NCBI RefSeq assembly: GCF_025147485.1
Contig: NZ_CP102263.1
Coordinates: 2,431,501-2,495,500, forward strand
DNA from: Bacteroides uniformis
GTDB lineage: Bacteria > Bacteroidota > Bacteroidia > Bacteroidales > Bacteroidaceae
Reading direction: 5' to 3'
Length of the DNA: 64,000 nt
In this document: one piece after another, positions 19,412 through 28,759 of the stretch
Layout of the letters: each line of letters begins with the position of its first letter
Position numbering within the stretch: the first letter of the stretch is position 1
Notes under the pieces: generated by a model
What the model was told of the DNA's origin: nothing
The model's database searches: none
Seen by the model: the letters and a program-made list of their open reading frames with translations, nothing else
Program-made: the position numbers and the translations under genes

Positions 19412-20107
19412 ATGGGAACAGGAATGATAGGAATGCAATGGATTATTTTTATCGGTATTGCCGTCGTCAGTTGGCTGGTACAGATGAATCTTCAGAACAA
19501 GTTCAAGAAGTACTCTAAAATCCCTACCGGCAACGGAATGACGGGAGCGGACGTTGCTTTGAAGATGCTGCACGACAATGGCATCTACGATGTGACCGTG
19601 ACGCATACTCCCGGACATCTGACCGACCATTATAATCCTGCCAATAAGACAGTAAACCTGAGTGAGAGTGTTTATAGCAGTAACAGCATCATGGCTGCTG
19701 CCGTTGCAGCCCACGAATGTGGTCACGCCGTGCAGCATGCACGCGCATACGCTCCGTTGACAATGCGCAGCAAACTGGTGCCGGTAGTCTCTTTTGCCTC
19801 ACAGTGGATGACGTGGTTGCTGCTGGCAGGTATCTTGATGCTGAACTCCTTTCCGCAACTGTTGCTGGCGGGCATTATACTGTTTGCATTGACAACTTTA
19901 TTCAGCTTCATCACCTTGCCGGTGGAAATCAATGCAAGTAAGCGTGCGCTGGTATGGCTTAGCAATTCCGGCATTACGAATTCATATAATCATGCGCAAG
20001 CGGAAGATGCACTCCGCTCGGCTGCCTATACGTATGTAGTGGCTGCTCTCGGTTCGCTTGCTACCCTGATTTATTATATCATGATATTCATGGGACGCAG
20101 AGATTAA
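19412..20107 (+). CDS. Membrane zinc metallopeptidase, YugP family
   Basis: The 231-residue protein has an N-terminal membrane segment (about residues 8-24), the zinc-binding HECGH motif (101-105) followed by AVQHARAYAPL, and two or three further hydrophobic segments in the C-terminal half. This arrangement is typical of the YugP-like (Zn_peptidase_2) family of integral membrane peptidases, whose substrates are not known. It stands alone between two terminators. Confidence 0.88.
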   Translation: MGTGMIGMQWIIFIGIAVVSWLVQMNLQNKFKKYSKIPTGNGMTGADVALKMLHDNGIYDVTVTHTPGHLTDHYNPANKTVNLSESVYSSNSIMAAAVAAHECGHAVQHARAYAPLTMRSKLVPVVSFASQWMTWLLLAGILMLNSFPQLLLAGIILFALTTLFSFITLPVEINASKRALVWLSNSGITNSYNHAQAEDALRSAAYTYVVAALGSLATLIYYIMIFMGRRD

Positions 20108-20128
20108 ACACATGATGCAGACATAAAA

Positions 20129-20165
20129 AACAGACCATCTGTTCACCCGAAACAGATGGTCTGTT
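20129..20165. terminator. Bidirectional terminator
   Basis: CAGACCATCTGTT (20131-20143) and AACAGATGGTCTG (20151-20163) form a perfect 13-bp stem with a 7-base loop, flanked by A-run on the left and T on the right. It serves the converging peptidase and transglutaminase-like genes. Confidence 0.88.
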
Positions 20166-20212
20166 TACATTAAATAGATGATGTGTCTCTGCCGGATGCA
20201 TCATCTGTTTTT

Positions 20213-21376
20213 TTATTCTTGATAGGGCGACTGCCAGAACCAGGCATCGTCATTGACCACGTACTTGGCTTGGAAGAAGTTTTCTGCATTAGGGTCTGAG
20301 GGGCAAAGCAGTACATCGTCTGCTTTTATGCTATAGAGATTCTTGGCCATATAGCTGTCTAAATAATATTCTTTGGTAATCTTCTGCTGGTTATTCCAGT
20401 TGGCTTCTTCATTTAGGATTACCGGACGACCGTCTCGCAGACGTTCGCGCACTTCTTGCACGCTTAGCATGATGCCGTTTTCATCCATCACCCAGGCATT
20501 GTTGGTGGGGTCTACCCATATCCATTTATCCAAGGTATTGGAATAAACTACGTTAATGGAATGGCATTCACCAATGTATTTTTTGGGTAATCCGCTGATG
20601 TGGCGTGCCTTAAATCCCATGGACAGATAACAATCCTTCAGTACATGGGCAAGACCTCCGCAATGCAGACCTCGCGCACCGCCTTTGCAAGCTTCTGCCC
20701 ATTTTATGATGTTGCTGCCTGCCGGACTTTCATGGTTTCCGTCATGTTTTATGGTATTGTGTATATAAGTAAGTATGTTCTTTATTTTCGATAATTCGTC
20801 GCCTGCGCCTGCCACACTGTCTAACTTGAAGTATTGGCGTACCTCTACTAAATACTTGTTGTTGGGATTGATGTGTTCGAAGCGGGGGAGTGTATCAGGG
20901 CGCTCATTGTGGGTGTATCCCGGTGTTTTTTGAAGTATGTCGAGGTAGTCACCCACTTTCTTCACTTTGGCAAGCACTGCCTTGAACCGTTTATCGCTGC
21001 GCAGGTTGTCTAAGTCGGTATCATTCATCATGTGGTTGTAATCTTGAAATCCATTGTCGTAGGCCAGTTCTAAATTTTTGATGGCTTCACCTTTTTTCTT
21101 TAACAAGGATTGGAAGCAGGCTAAATTGTAGTAATAGGACTGTATGAGCCAGCTGTACTTTTTCTGAGTGTTCTCGTCTTGTTCTTTGAACAGAGTTATC
21201 AAAGCCTTACCGTTCTTTTCGGCTTCTTTATAGTTTTTCTCATTGACGGCTTGTTGCAGCTTTTGTACGATGGCTTCTTCTTTTTGGTCGAAGTCTTTGG
21301 CGTTGCCGGATTGTGCCCGGCTAACACCGATGCCGCATAGCAACAACATGCAGAATAAAATCAGTCTCTCTTTCAT
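20213..21376 (-). CDS. Secreted transglutaminase-like protein
   Basis: This 387-residue protein has a signal peptide (cleavage near VSRAQS). An N-terminal helical part with TPR-like repeats (about residues 25-140) is followed by a transglutaminase-like papain fold. The triad candidates are Cys in GLHCGGLAHVL, His in GECHSINVVY and Asp in WVDPTNN. It may cleave or crosslink peptides in the periplasm; the substrate is unknown. The start at 21376 is chosen because a promoter lies upstream within the longer open frame (which could begin at 21442). Confidence 0.82.
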   Translation of the reverse strand: MKERLILFCMLLLCGIGVSRAQSGNAKDFDQKEEAIVQKLQQAVNEKNYKEAEKNGKALITLFKEQDENTQKKYSWLIQSYYYNLACFQSLLKKKGEAIKNLELAYDNGFQDYNHMMNDTDLDNLRSDKRFKAVLAKVKKVGDYLDILQKTPGYTHNERPDTLPRFEHINPNNKYLVEVRQYFKLDSVAGAGDELSKIKNILTYIHNTIKHDGNHESPAGSNIIKWAEACKGGARGLHCGGLAHVLKDCYLSMGFKARHISGLPKKYIGECHSINVVYSNTLDKWIWVDPTNNAWVMDENGIMLSVQEVRERLRDGRPVILNEEANWNNQQKITKEYYLDSYMAKNLYSIKADDVLLCPSDPNAENFFQAKYVVNDDAWFWQSPYQE

Positions 21377-21429
21377 AAATGTGTAAGTTTGAAGTTTGTT
21401 TTGGTCGTTTTTATGCGACGGTAATGATA

Positions 21430-21477
21430 CAAAGGTAAACATTCTCTTTTCTTAATCAATAAAATACTGTAACTTTG
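21430..21477. promoter_or_regulatory. Divergent -7 elements for the transglutaminase-like gene and hisS
   Basis: TACCTTTG on the minus strand (21437-21430) faces the transglutaminase-like gene, and TAACTTTG on the plus strand (21470-21477) faces hisS. Both match TAnnTTTG. The -33 elements are not clear. Confidence 0.6.
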
Positions 21478-21508
21478 TCGTCCGATTTTTAAAATAATTG
21501 AACTGATT

Positions 21509-22870
21509 ATGGCAGCAAAACCAAGTATTCCGAAAGGAACCCGTGACTTCTCGCCCGTAGAAATGGCGAAGCGTAACTATATATTCAATACGATTCGTGA
21601 GGTGTATCATCTCTATGGTTTTCAGCAGATAGAAACGCCCTCGATGGAAATGCTTTCTACCTTGATGGGGAAGTATGGTGAGGAAGGCGACAAGCTTTTG
21701 TTCAAGATACAGAACTCCGGTGATTACTTTTCCGGACTGACAGATGAAGAACTGTTGAGCCGTAATGCTCCGAGACTTGCCTGCAAGTTTTGCGAGAAAG
21801 GTTTGCGCTATGACCTCACAGTACCTTTTGCCCGCTACGTGGTGATGCACCGCGATGAAATAACTTTTCCTTTCAAACGTTATCAGATACAGCCCGTGTG
21901 GCGCGCCGACCGTCCGCAAAAAGGACGCTATCGTGAGTTCTATCAGTGCGATGCCGATGTGGTAGGCAGTGATTCCTTGCTGAATGAGGTGGAGCTGATG
22001 CAAATTGTCGATACGGTATTTACCCGCTTCGGCATCCGTGTTTGTATCAAGATTAACAACCGTAAGGTATTGAGTGGCATTGCCGAAATCATCGGTGAGT
22101 CTGACAAGATTGTTGATATTACTGTGGCCATTGACAAGTTGGATAAGATAGGTCTGGACAATGTCAATGCCGAGTTGAAAGAGAAAGGCATCAGTGACGA
22201 GGCTATCGCCAAACTGCAACCTATCATTTTGTTGAGCGGAAGTAATGAAGAGAAACTTGCGACTCTGAAGGAAGTTCTTGCTGTCAGCGAGACCGGACTG
22301 AAGGGCGTGGAGGAAAGTGAATTTATCCTTTCCACCTTAAAGAACCTTGGCTTGAAGAACGAAATCGAGCTGGATTTGACATTGGCCCGTGGCTTGAATT
22401 ACTATACCGGTGCCATCTTCGAAGTAAAGGCGCTGGATGTGCAAATCGGCAGTATTACTGGTGGAGGACGCTATGACAACTTGACGGGTGTATTCGGTAT
22501 GTCCGGTGTCAGTGGTGTCGGTATCTCGTTCGGTGCAGACCGTATCTTTGATGTGCTGAACCAGCTTGACCTTTATCCGAAAGAAGCGGTGAACGGTACT
22601 CAGTTACTGTTTATCAACTTTGGTGAGAAAGAGGCCGCATTCTCAATGAATGTATTGACTGAAGTGCGTGCGGCAGGCATCCGTGCCGAGATTTTCCCCG
22701 ATGCAAGCAAGATGAAGAAACAGATGGGGTATGCGAACTCCAAAGCCATCCCGTTTGTGGCCCTGGTGGGTGAGAATGAAATGAATGAAGGTAAGGTGAC
22801 ATTGAAAAACATGGAGACCGGAGAGCAGAAAATGGTCACTCCCCAAGAGCTGGTTAGCGAACTGAAATAA
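21509..22870 (+). CDS. hisS: Histidine-tRNA ligase
   Basis: This 453-residue class II synthetase charges tRNA-His. The N-terminal segment [14 protein letters not shown] is typical; motif 2 ([19 protein letters not shown], about residues 132-150), the histidine-specific [15 protein letters not shown] segment (about 292-306) and motif 3 ([14 protein letters not shown]) are present, followed by the anticodon-binding domain. It has its own promoter and terminator. Confidence 0.96.
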   Translation: MAAKPSIPKGTRDFSPVEMAKRNYIFNTIREVYHLYGFQQIETPSMEMLSTLMGKYGEEGDKLLFKIQNSGDYFSGLTDEELLSRNAPRLACKFCEKGLRYDLTVPFARYVVMHRDEITFPFKRYQIQPVWRADRPQKGRYREFYQCDADVVGSDSLLNEVELMQIVDTVFTRFGIRVCIKINNRKVLSGIAEIIGESDKIVDITVAIDKLDKIGLDNVNAELKEKGISDEAIAKLQPIILLSGSNEEKLATLKEVLAVSETGLKGVEESEFILSTLKNLGLKNEIELDLTLARGLNYYTGAIFEVKALDVQIGSITGGGRYDNLTGVFGMSGVSGVGISFGADRIFDVLNQLDLYPKEAVNGTQLLFINFGEKEAAFSMNVLTEVRAAGIRAEIFPDASKMKKQMGYANSKAIPFVALVGENEMNEGKVTLKNMETGEQKMVTPQELVSELK

Positions 22871-22890
22871 TAAAAACTGAAATACATTTA

Positions 22891-22919
22891 AAAAGGAGCA
22901 CAAAATTGCTCCTTTTTTT
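22891..22919 (+). terminator. hisS terminator
   Basis: AAAAGGAGCA (22891-22900) pairs with TGCTCCTTTT (22907-22916) and continues into a T-run. Confidence 0.9.
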
Positions 22920-23016
22920 GTATATTTATGGCACAAATATAGGTATTTGTAATAGTGGCGTAGGAAAAATGAAACATCCTGCATTTATCTTTGTACTGAC
23001 AAAAAAGGAGGTTCTT

Positions 23017-23175
23017 ATGGTTTCTGTTGAGCTTAAGCAAGAAAAACACAATGCCCTCGTCAGTTTCCTGATGATTGTCATAGCGGCATTGTTCCTGCTC
23101 TATATGGGCAGTTCATTGGTACATTCTACAAAAGCGTTCTGGGAAAATTATTCCATAGAAGAGCTGCTGGAATAG
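23017..23175 (+). CDS. Small single-pass membrane protein
   Basis: This 52-residue protein has one hydrophobic segment (about residues 14-32) and an acidic C-terminal tail. The start at 23017 is supported by an AAAAAAGGAGG Shine-Dalgarno-like sequence just upstream and by a TATCTTTG -7 element at 22986-22993; an in-frame upstream ATG at 22969 lies before that promoter. No family is recognised. It is short and may be regulatory or structural; confidence in a real gene comes from the strong start signals. Confidence 0.55.
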   Translation: MVSVELKQEKHNALVSFLMIVIAALFLLYMGSSLVHSTKAFWENYSIEELLE

Positions 23176-23223
23176 AAGGAATTCAAGTCAAATCACTACC
23201 TTTGTCGGCAAAACATATTGCCG

Positions 23224-23985
23224 ATGATACTTTATTTTACCGCAACCGGAAACTCACGCTGGATTGCAGAATTGCTTGCAGAGGCTATGCATGATACTGC
23301 CGTCAGCATTGTTGATTGCCTTAAGCAAGGCTCGATACCCGCAGGGCTGTCGACAGCTGACAGACTGGGTATTGTTTTTCCGGTACACTCATGGTATGCA
23401 CCCCGTGTCTTGATTGATTTTTTGTCGCAGCTCCGGTTGCCGGACTGCTGTTACCGTTATGCCGTGTGTACATGCGGGGACGATATGGGAAAGGGAATGA
23501 ACCGCCTGGCGGAACATTTTCCGTTGGATGCTGCCTGGTCTGTTGCAATGCCCAATACCTACGTACCGATGTTCAATTTGGACGATGGGGCGCTTTGCCG
23601 TAAGAAGATAGAGAACGCACGGCATGCTGTCGCTTCGATTGCCGAAGATGTCATTGCACGGAAGAGGGTCTGGAATGTGCATGAGGGCAGTGCTGCCTGG
23701 CTGAAAACGTATGTCGTGAATCCTTTGTTTGTCCGTTTTGTCATTGGTACAAGGAGTTTCCATGTAGATGAAGGCTGTATCTCTTGCGGAATATGCGGCA
23801 AATCTTGTCCGGTAGGTAATATCCGGTTGGTGGATGGGCATCCGGTGTGGGGAAAGCAGTGCATTCATTGTATGGCTTGTTTGCATTTTTGCCCCCGGAA
23901 AGTGATACAGTATGGAAAAGCGACACAGAAGAAGGGGAGATACCGGTTGGAAGATTATCTTTGCCGCTTCACCACTCCCACATAA
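23224..23985 (+). CDS. EFR1-type flavodoxin-like ferredoxin
   Basis: The 253-residue protein combines an N-terminal flavodoxin-like fold (ILYFTATGNSRWIAE, about residues 2-16) with a C-terminal pair of [4Fe-4S] motifs (CISCGICGKSCPV and CIHCMACLHFCPR, about residues 181-225). This is the architecture of the EFR1 family of flavin/iron-sulfur electron carriers. The start is placed at the ATG at 23224; the frame also has TTG 6 bases upstream. TACCTTTG (23197-23204) is a -7 element. Its 3' end overlaps the converging transporter gene by 31 bases. Confidence 0.85.
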   Translation: MILYFTATGNSRWIAELLAEAMHDTAVSIVDCLKQGSIPAGLSTADRLGIVFPVHSWYAPRVLIDFLSQLRLPDCCYRYAVCTCGDDMGKGMNRLAEHFPLDAAWSVAMPNTYVPMFNLDDGALCRKKIENARHAVASIAEDVIARKRVWNVHEGSAAWLKTYVVNPLFVRFVIGTRSFHVDEGCISCGICGKSCPVGNIRLVDGHPVWGKQCIHCMACLHFCPRKVIQYGKATQKKGRYRLEDYLCRFTTPT

Positions 23986-24809
23986 ATCAGCAGAATAACA
24001 TTCATTACCAGTGCGTAGATAATGGCAGGTATTGCAATAATGTCATTGTTGAATACAAACGGACTACTGGCAACAGCAATTGCTTGTGCGGCATTCTGCA
24101 TACCGATTTCTATAATGAGTGTACGTTGTTCTTTCCGGTTGAGGCGCATGGACTTCGATAGCACTACGCCGCCTCCCATAGCCAGCAGGATAAGAATGGA
24201 GATGCAGAGGCCCAGTTTGCCGAATTGGCCGGTGATGGTAGCATGGTGCTGTATGAAGAAGATGGTTGCCAGCAGGATAAGTGCGGGAAAGGCTGTCTTG
24301 GACAATATCTTATGAATCCTTTCTGCCATTTGCGGACGGTAGCGCTTCGTGAATATGCCGGCTACAATGGGAAGAAACATCAGAACCAGGTTCTGCATGA
24401 TAAGGCTGCCTACGGGGAGATGGATATCTATGTCCAGATTGCTGTCTACAAAGTGTGTGGCGAATTCCATAATCACGGGGATAGTGAACAGCGTAATAAT
24501 GCTGCTACATGCCGTCAGTGACACGGACAATGCTACGTCTCCTTTGGCTATCATGGAGAAGATGTTGGATGAGCTGCCGCCTGGCGAGCAGGCTATGAGT
24601 ATGATGCCGATAAAGAACAGAGGTTCGAGCTGGAAGACATGTCCTAAAGCAAATGCCAGCATCGGCAGTAGGATGATTTGGCCTGCCAGCCCGGCAATAA
24701 TGGGGCGGGGGCGTTTGCGGAACAGTTTAAAGTCTTCGGTTTGTAATGTCAGTCCCAGTTCAAACATCAATAAGGTAAGAATGGGGAGGACTATCCATAT
24801 TGCGTTCAT
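23955..24809 (-). CDS. Bile acid:sodium symporter family transporter (BASS)
   Basis: This 284-residue membrane protein has about nine or ten hydrophobic segments. The sodium-site motif CSPGGSSSN (about residues 73-81) and EIGMQNAAQAIAVA (about 227-240) are characteristic of the BASS family. Members carry bile acids or other organic anions such as pantoate or keto acids with sodium; the substrate cannot be inferred here. A TATCTTTG -7 element lies at 24840-24833 on the minus strand. The 3' end overlaps the EFR1 gene. Confidence 0.88.
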   Translation of the reverse strand: MNAIWIVLPILTLLMFELGLTLQTEDFKLFRKRPRPIIAGLAGQIILLPMLAFALGHVFQLEPLFFIGIILIACSPGGSSSNIFSMIAKGDVALSVSLTACSSIITLFTIPVIMEFATHFVDSNLDIDIHLPVGSLIMQNLVLMFLPIVAGIFTKRYRPQMAERIHKILSKTAFPALILLATIFFIQHHATITGQFGKLGLCISILILLAMGGGVVLSKSMRLNRKEQRTLIIEIGMQNAAQAIAVASSPFVFNNDIIAIPAIIYALVMNVILLIYVGVVKRQR

Positions 24810-24882
24810 AAGTCAAATCATTTTTGAGGCTGCAAAGATAGCAAATATTGTTGTATACTTTGCCATTTTGTCAGCCTTTGTC

Positions 24883-24911
24883 TGCCAAACAATCAGCTTG
24901 TTCGTTTGGCA
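24883..24911. promoter_or_regulatory. Inverted repeat upstream of groES
   Basis: TGCCAAAC (24883-24890) and GTTTGGCA (24904-24911) form a perfect 8-bp dyad with a 13-base centre, 82 bases before groES. It is not the CIRCE operator by sequence or spacing. It could be an operator or a 5' UTR hairpin. Confidence 0.4.
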
Positions 24912-24992
24912 CGGTTTTCGTAAGTTGTTTATCGCTTGTTTAAAGCAAAATTACCATTATAACAAATGTATAACATATAAAACAAAAAGATT

Positions 24993-25265
24993 ATGAACAT
25001 TAAACCATTAGCAGACAGAGTGCTGATACTCCCTGCACCTGCAGAAGAAAAGACAATTGGCGGTATCATTATTCCTGATACAGCGAAAGAGAAACCTTTG
25101 AAAGGTGAAGTTATTGCAGTAGGCAACGGAACAAAAGACGAAGAAATGGTGTTGAAGGTTGGTGACACAGTGCTGTATGGCAAGTATGCCGGTACTGAAC
25201 TGGAAGTTGAAGGAACCAAGTACCTCATCATGCGTCAAAGCGATGTGCTCGCTGTTTTAGGTTAA
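24993..25265 (+). CDS. groES: Co-chaperonin GroES
   Basis: This 90-residue protein is the heptameric lid of the GroEL chaperonin. It has the N-terminal [18 protein letters not shown] segment, the mobile loop [14 protein letters not shown] (about residues 21-35) and the [14 protein letters not shown] segment. groEL follows after 37 bases containing the dispersed AT-rich repeat. Confidence 0.96.
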   Translation: MNIKPLADRVLILPAPAEEKTIGGIIIPDTAKEKPLKGEVIAVGNGTKDEEMVLKVGDTVLYGKYAGTELEVEGTKYLIMRQSDVLAVLG

Positions 25266-25287
25266 TTTGTAAATTGTAAATCGTTAA

Positions 25288-26940
<1,653 letters not shown>

Positions 26941-26974
26941 GATCGTTTTCCCTGATTGCTTAATCAAATAGGAG

Positions 26975-27013
26975 AACCGCAGTGTCTTTTTGATAGATAC
27001 TGCGGTTTTTTTG
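26975..27013 (+). terminator. groESL terminator
   Basis: AACCGCAGT (26975-26983) pairs with ACTGCGGTT (26999-27007), followed by TTTTT. Confidence 0.9.
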
Positions 27014-27128
27014 TTCTATTTACCTTCTTGATTATTAATAAAAAGCGTGTAATATTACAAAAGTGTTACAAAAATGATTAGTTTTCATATCTTTTGTTCG
27101 TTTTTGTTGTTAGCAAAATAAAAAATCA

Positions 27129-27151
27129 TATCTTTACCCTTCGTAAAGATA
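27129..27151. promoter_or_regulatory. Perfect dyad upstream of the winged-helix gene
   Basis: TATCTTTAC (27129-27137), CCTTC, GTAAAGATA (27143-27151) is a 9-5-9 inverted repeat. It overlaps a possible -7 element (TATCTTTA) and lies 43 bases before the gene, a position suited to an operator. Confidence 0.45.
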
Positions 27152-27194
27152 ACCTAATCAACAAGAACTATTAACCTTTTTAATTGAAGAGAAA

Positions 27195-27413
27195 ATGAAC
27201 AAAAGCGAAATTGGACTAAATGCTGGGAAAGTTTGGCAGTTGCTTAGCGATTATACCAGATGGAGCTACGGTTCTTTAAAGAGGAAGTCCGGACTGAAGG
27301 ACAAGGAGTTGGGAGCCGCATTGGGGTGGCTTGCCCGTGAGGACAAGATTGAAATTCATCAGGAAGAAGATGAACTTTATGTTTCACTAGGGGTAAATGT
27401 TTATATCGGATAA
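27195..27413 (+). CDS. Small winged-helix protein
   Basis: This 72-residue protein matches the small winged helix-turn-helix family once named DUF2582 (pattern GKVWQLLSDYTRWSYGSLKR at the start; LGWLAREDKI near residues 45-54). It is a probable DNA- or RNA-binding protein of unknown target. The dyad upstream could be its own operator. An imperfectly terminator-like 14-bp inverted repeat follows it. Confidence 0.75.
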   Translation: MNKSEIGLNAGKVWQLLSDYTRWSYGSLKRKSGLKDKELGAALGWLAREDKIEIHQEEDELYVSLGVNVYIG

Positions 27414-27440
27414 AGGAAACCGATTGAATGGATTGATTGA

Positions 27441-27498
27441 GGAGCACAGATTTCTCAGTGCGGAAGCATTTTCCACCGGGGGATGAAATCTGTGCTCC
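27441..27498 (+). terminator. Inverted repeat after the winged-helix gene
   Basis: GGAGCACAGATTTC (27441-27454) and GAAATCTGTGCTCC (27485-27498) are perfect 14-bp arms with a 30-base loop. The following T content is modest, so termination is likely but not certain. Confidence 0.55.
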
Positions 27499-27568
27499 TT
27501 GGTTTCTTCATGTTGCAGAATATTCTTTTCTTTGCACATTCTTTTCAATGAACAAAAACAGAAAGACT

Positions 27569-28588
27569 ATGAGAAGTTTTGCTTCAGACAATAATTCAGG
27601 CGTACATCCGTTGGTAATGGAGGCGCTGAACCGGGCCAACCGTGACCATGCTATTGGTTATGGGGATGATCCTTGGACAGAGGAGGCTGTCCGTAAAATA
27701 AGGGAAGCGTTTACGCCGGATTGCGAACCGTTGTTCGTATTCAACGGTACGGGCAGTAATGCGGTGGTTTTGCAGCTGTGTACCCGCCCTTATAATTCCA
27801 TTATTTGTGCAGAGACTGCACATATCTATGTCGATGAGTGCGGTGCGCCTGCCCGTATGACAGGTTGTCAGATTCGTCCTATAGCTACCCCTGACGGCAA
27901 GCTGACGCCCGATTTAGTCCGTCCTTATTTGTGCCATTTCGGCGAACAGCATCATTCGCAGCCCGGAGCCATCTATATTTCGCAATGTTCGGAGCTGGGC
28001 ACTGTCTATAAGCCGGACGAGTTGCGGGCTTTGACGGATTTGGCCCATCGGCATGGCATGTATGTCCATATGGACGGAGCCCGTCTGGCAAATGCTTGTG
28101 CAGCCTTGAATCTTGGCTTTAGGGAACTGACAGTGGATTGCGGGATAGATATCCTCAGCTTCGGTGGTACGAAAAATGGACTGATGTTGGGAGAAAGCGT
28201 GGTTGTCTTTAACCCAGCTTTGAAGAAGGAAGCTTATTTTGTGCGCAAGCAGTCGGCACAGCTCGCATCCAAGCTCCGCTATCTGTCCTGCCAGTTCACT
28301 GCCTACCTGACGGACAGCCTTTGGTTGAAAAATGCCGCGCATGCCAATCGTATGGCAAAGATTCTTTACGACGGATTGAAGGAATTGCCAGGTGTGCATT
28401 TTACGCAGAAGGTGGAAAGTAACCAACTTTTCCTTACGATGCCCCGTCCGGTGATTGACGAGCTGTTGAAGGACTATTTCTTCTACTTCTGGGATGAGGC
28501 CATCCACGAAATCCGTTTTGTAACCTCTTTTGATACTACGGAAGAAGATATCGAGCAATTGCTGCAATCGGTAAAAAGGCTTCTCTGA
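27569..28588 (+). CDS. Low-specificity L-threonine aldolase-family enzyme
   Basis: This 339-residue PLP enzyme belongs to the beta-eliminating lyase/threonine aldolase family and would cleave threonine or allo-threonine to glycine and acetaldehyde. The N-terminus FASDNNSGVHP is conserved in the family, YVHMDGARLANA holds the cofactor Asp (about residue 170), and LSFGGTKNG carries the PLP lysine (about 206). The start at 27569 is preferred for the conserved N-terminus; 27548 is the alternative. Confidence 0.88.
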   Translation: MRSFASDNNSGVHPLVMEALNRANRDHAIGYGDDPWTEEAVRKIREAFTPDCEPLFVFNGTGSNAVVLQLCTRPYNSIICAETAHIYVDECGAPARMTGCQIRPIATPDGKLTPDLVRPYLCHFGEQHHSQPGAIYISQCSELGTVYKPDELRALTDLAHRHGMYVHMDGARLANACAALNLGFRELTVDCGIDILSFGGTKNGLMLGESVVVFNPALKKEAYFVRKQSAQLASKLRYLSCQFTAYLTDSLWLKNAAHANRMAKILYDGLKELPGVHFTQKVESNQLFLTMPRPVIDELLKDYFFYFWDEAIHEIRFVTSFDTTEEDIEQLLQSVKRLL

Positions 28589-28597
28589 AATATATAA

Positions 28598-28666
28598 AAG
28601 CTCCTAACCTTCACAGGCTGGGAGCTTACTTCGAAACTTTCCCCTCTTGGGGGTAGGGGAAGGTTT
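28598..28666 (+). terminator. Two consecutive hairpins after the threonine aldolase gene
   Basis: AAGCTCC (28598-28604) pairs with GGAGCTT (28621-28627). A second stem, TTCCCCT (28639-28645) with AGGGGAA (28655-28661), follows. Neither has a long T-run. They lie between converging genes, so they may serve either strand. A promoter-like TACCTTTG follows at 28701-28708 with no plus-strand gene after it. Confidence 0.5.
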
Positions 28667-28759
28667 ACTGAAAACAAACCGATTGAATATTTACCTTAAA
28701 TACCTTTGCACGATAACCTTTTTAACTAACCTTTTCAATAAATCTTTGTTAGAGTATGC

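Noticed and set aside
24883..24911. CIRCE heat-shock operator before groES
   Set aside because: Sequence and spacing do not match TTAGCACTC-N9-GAGTGCTAA; kept only as an unexplained dyad.
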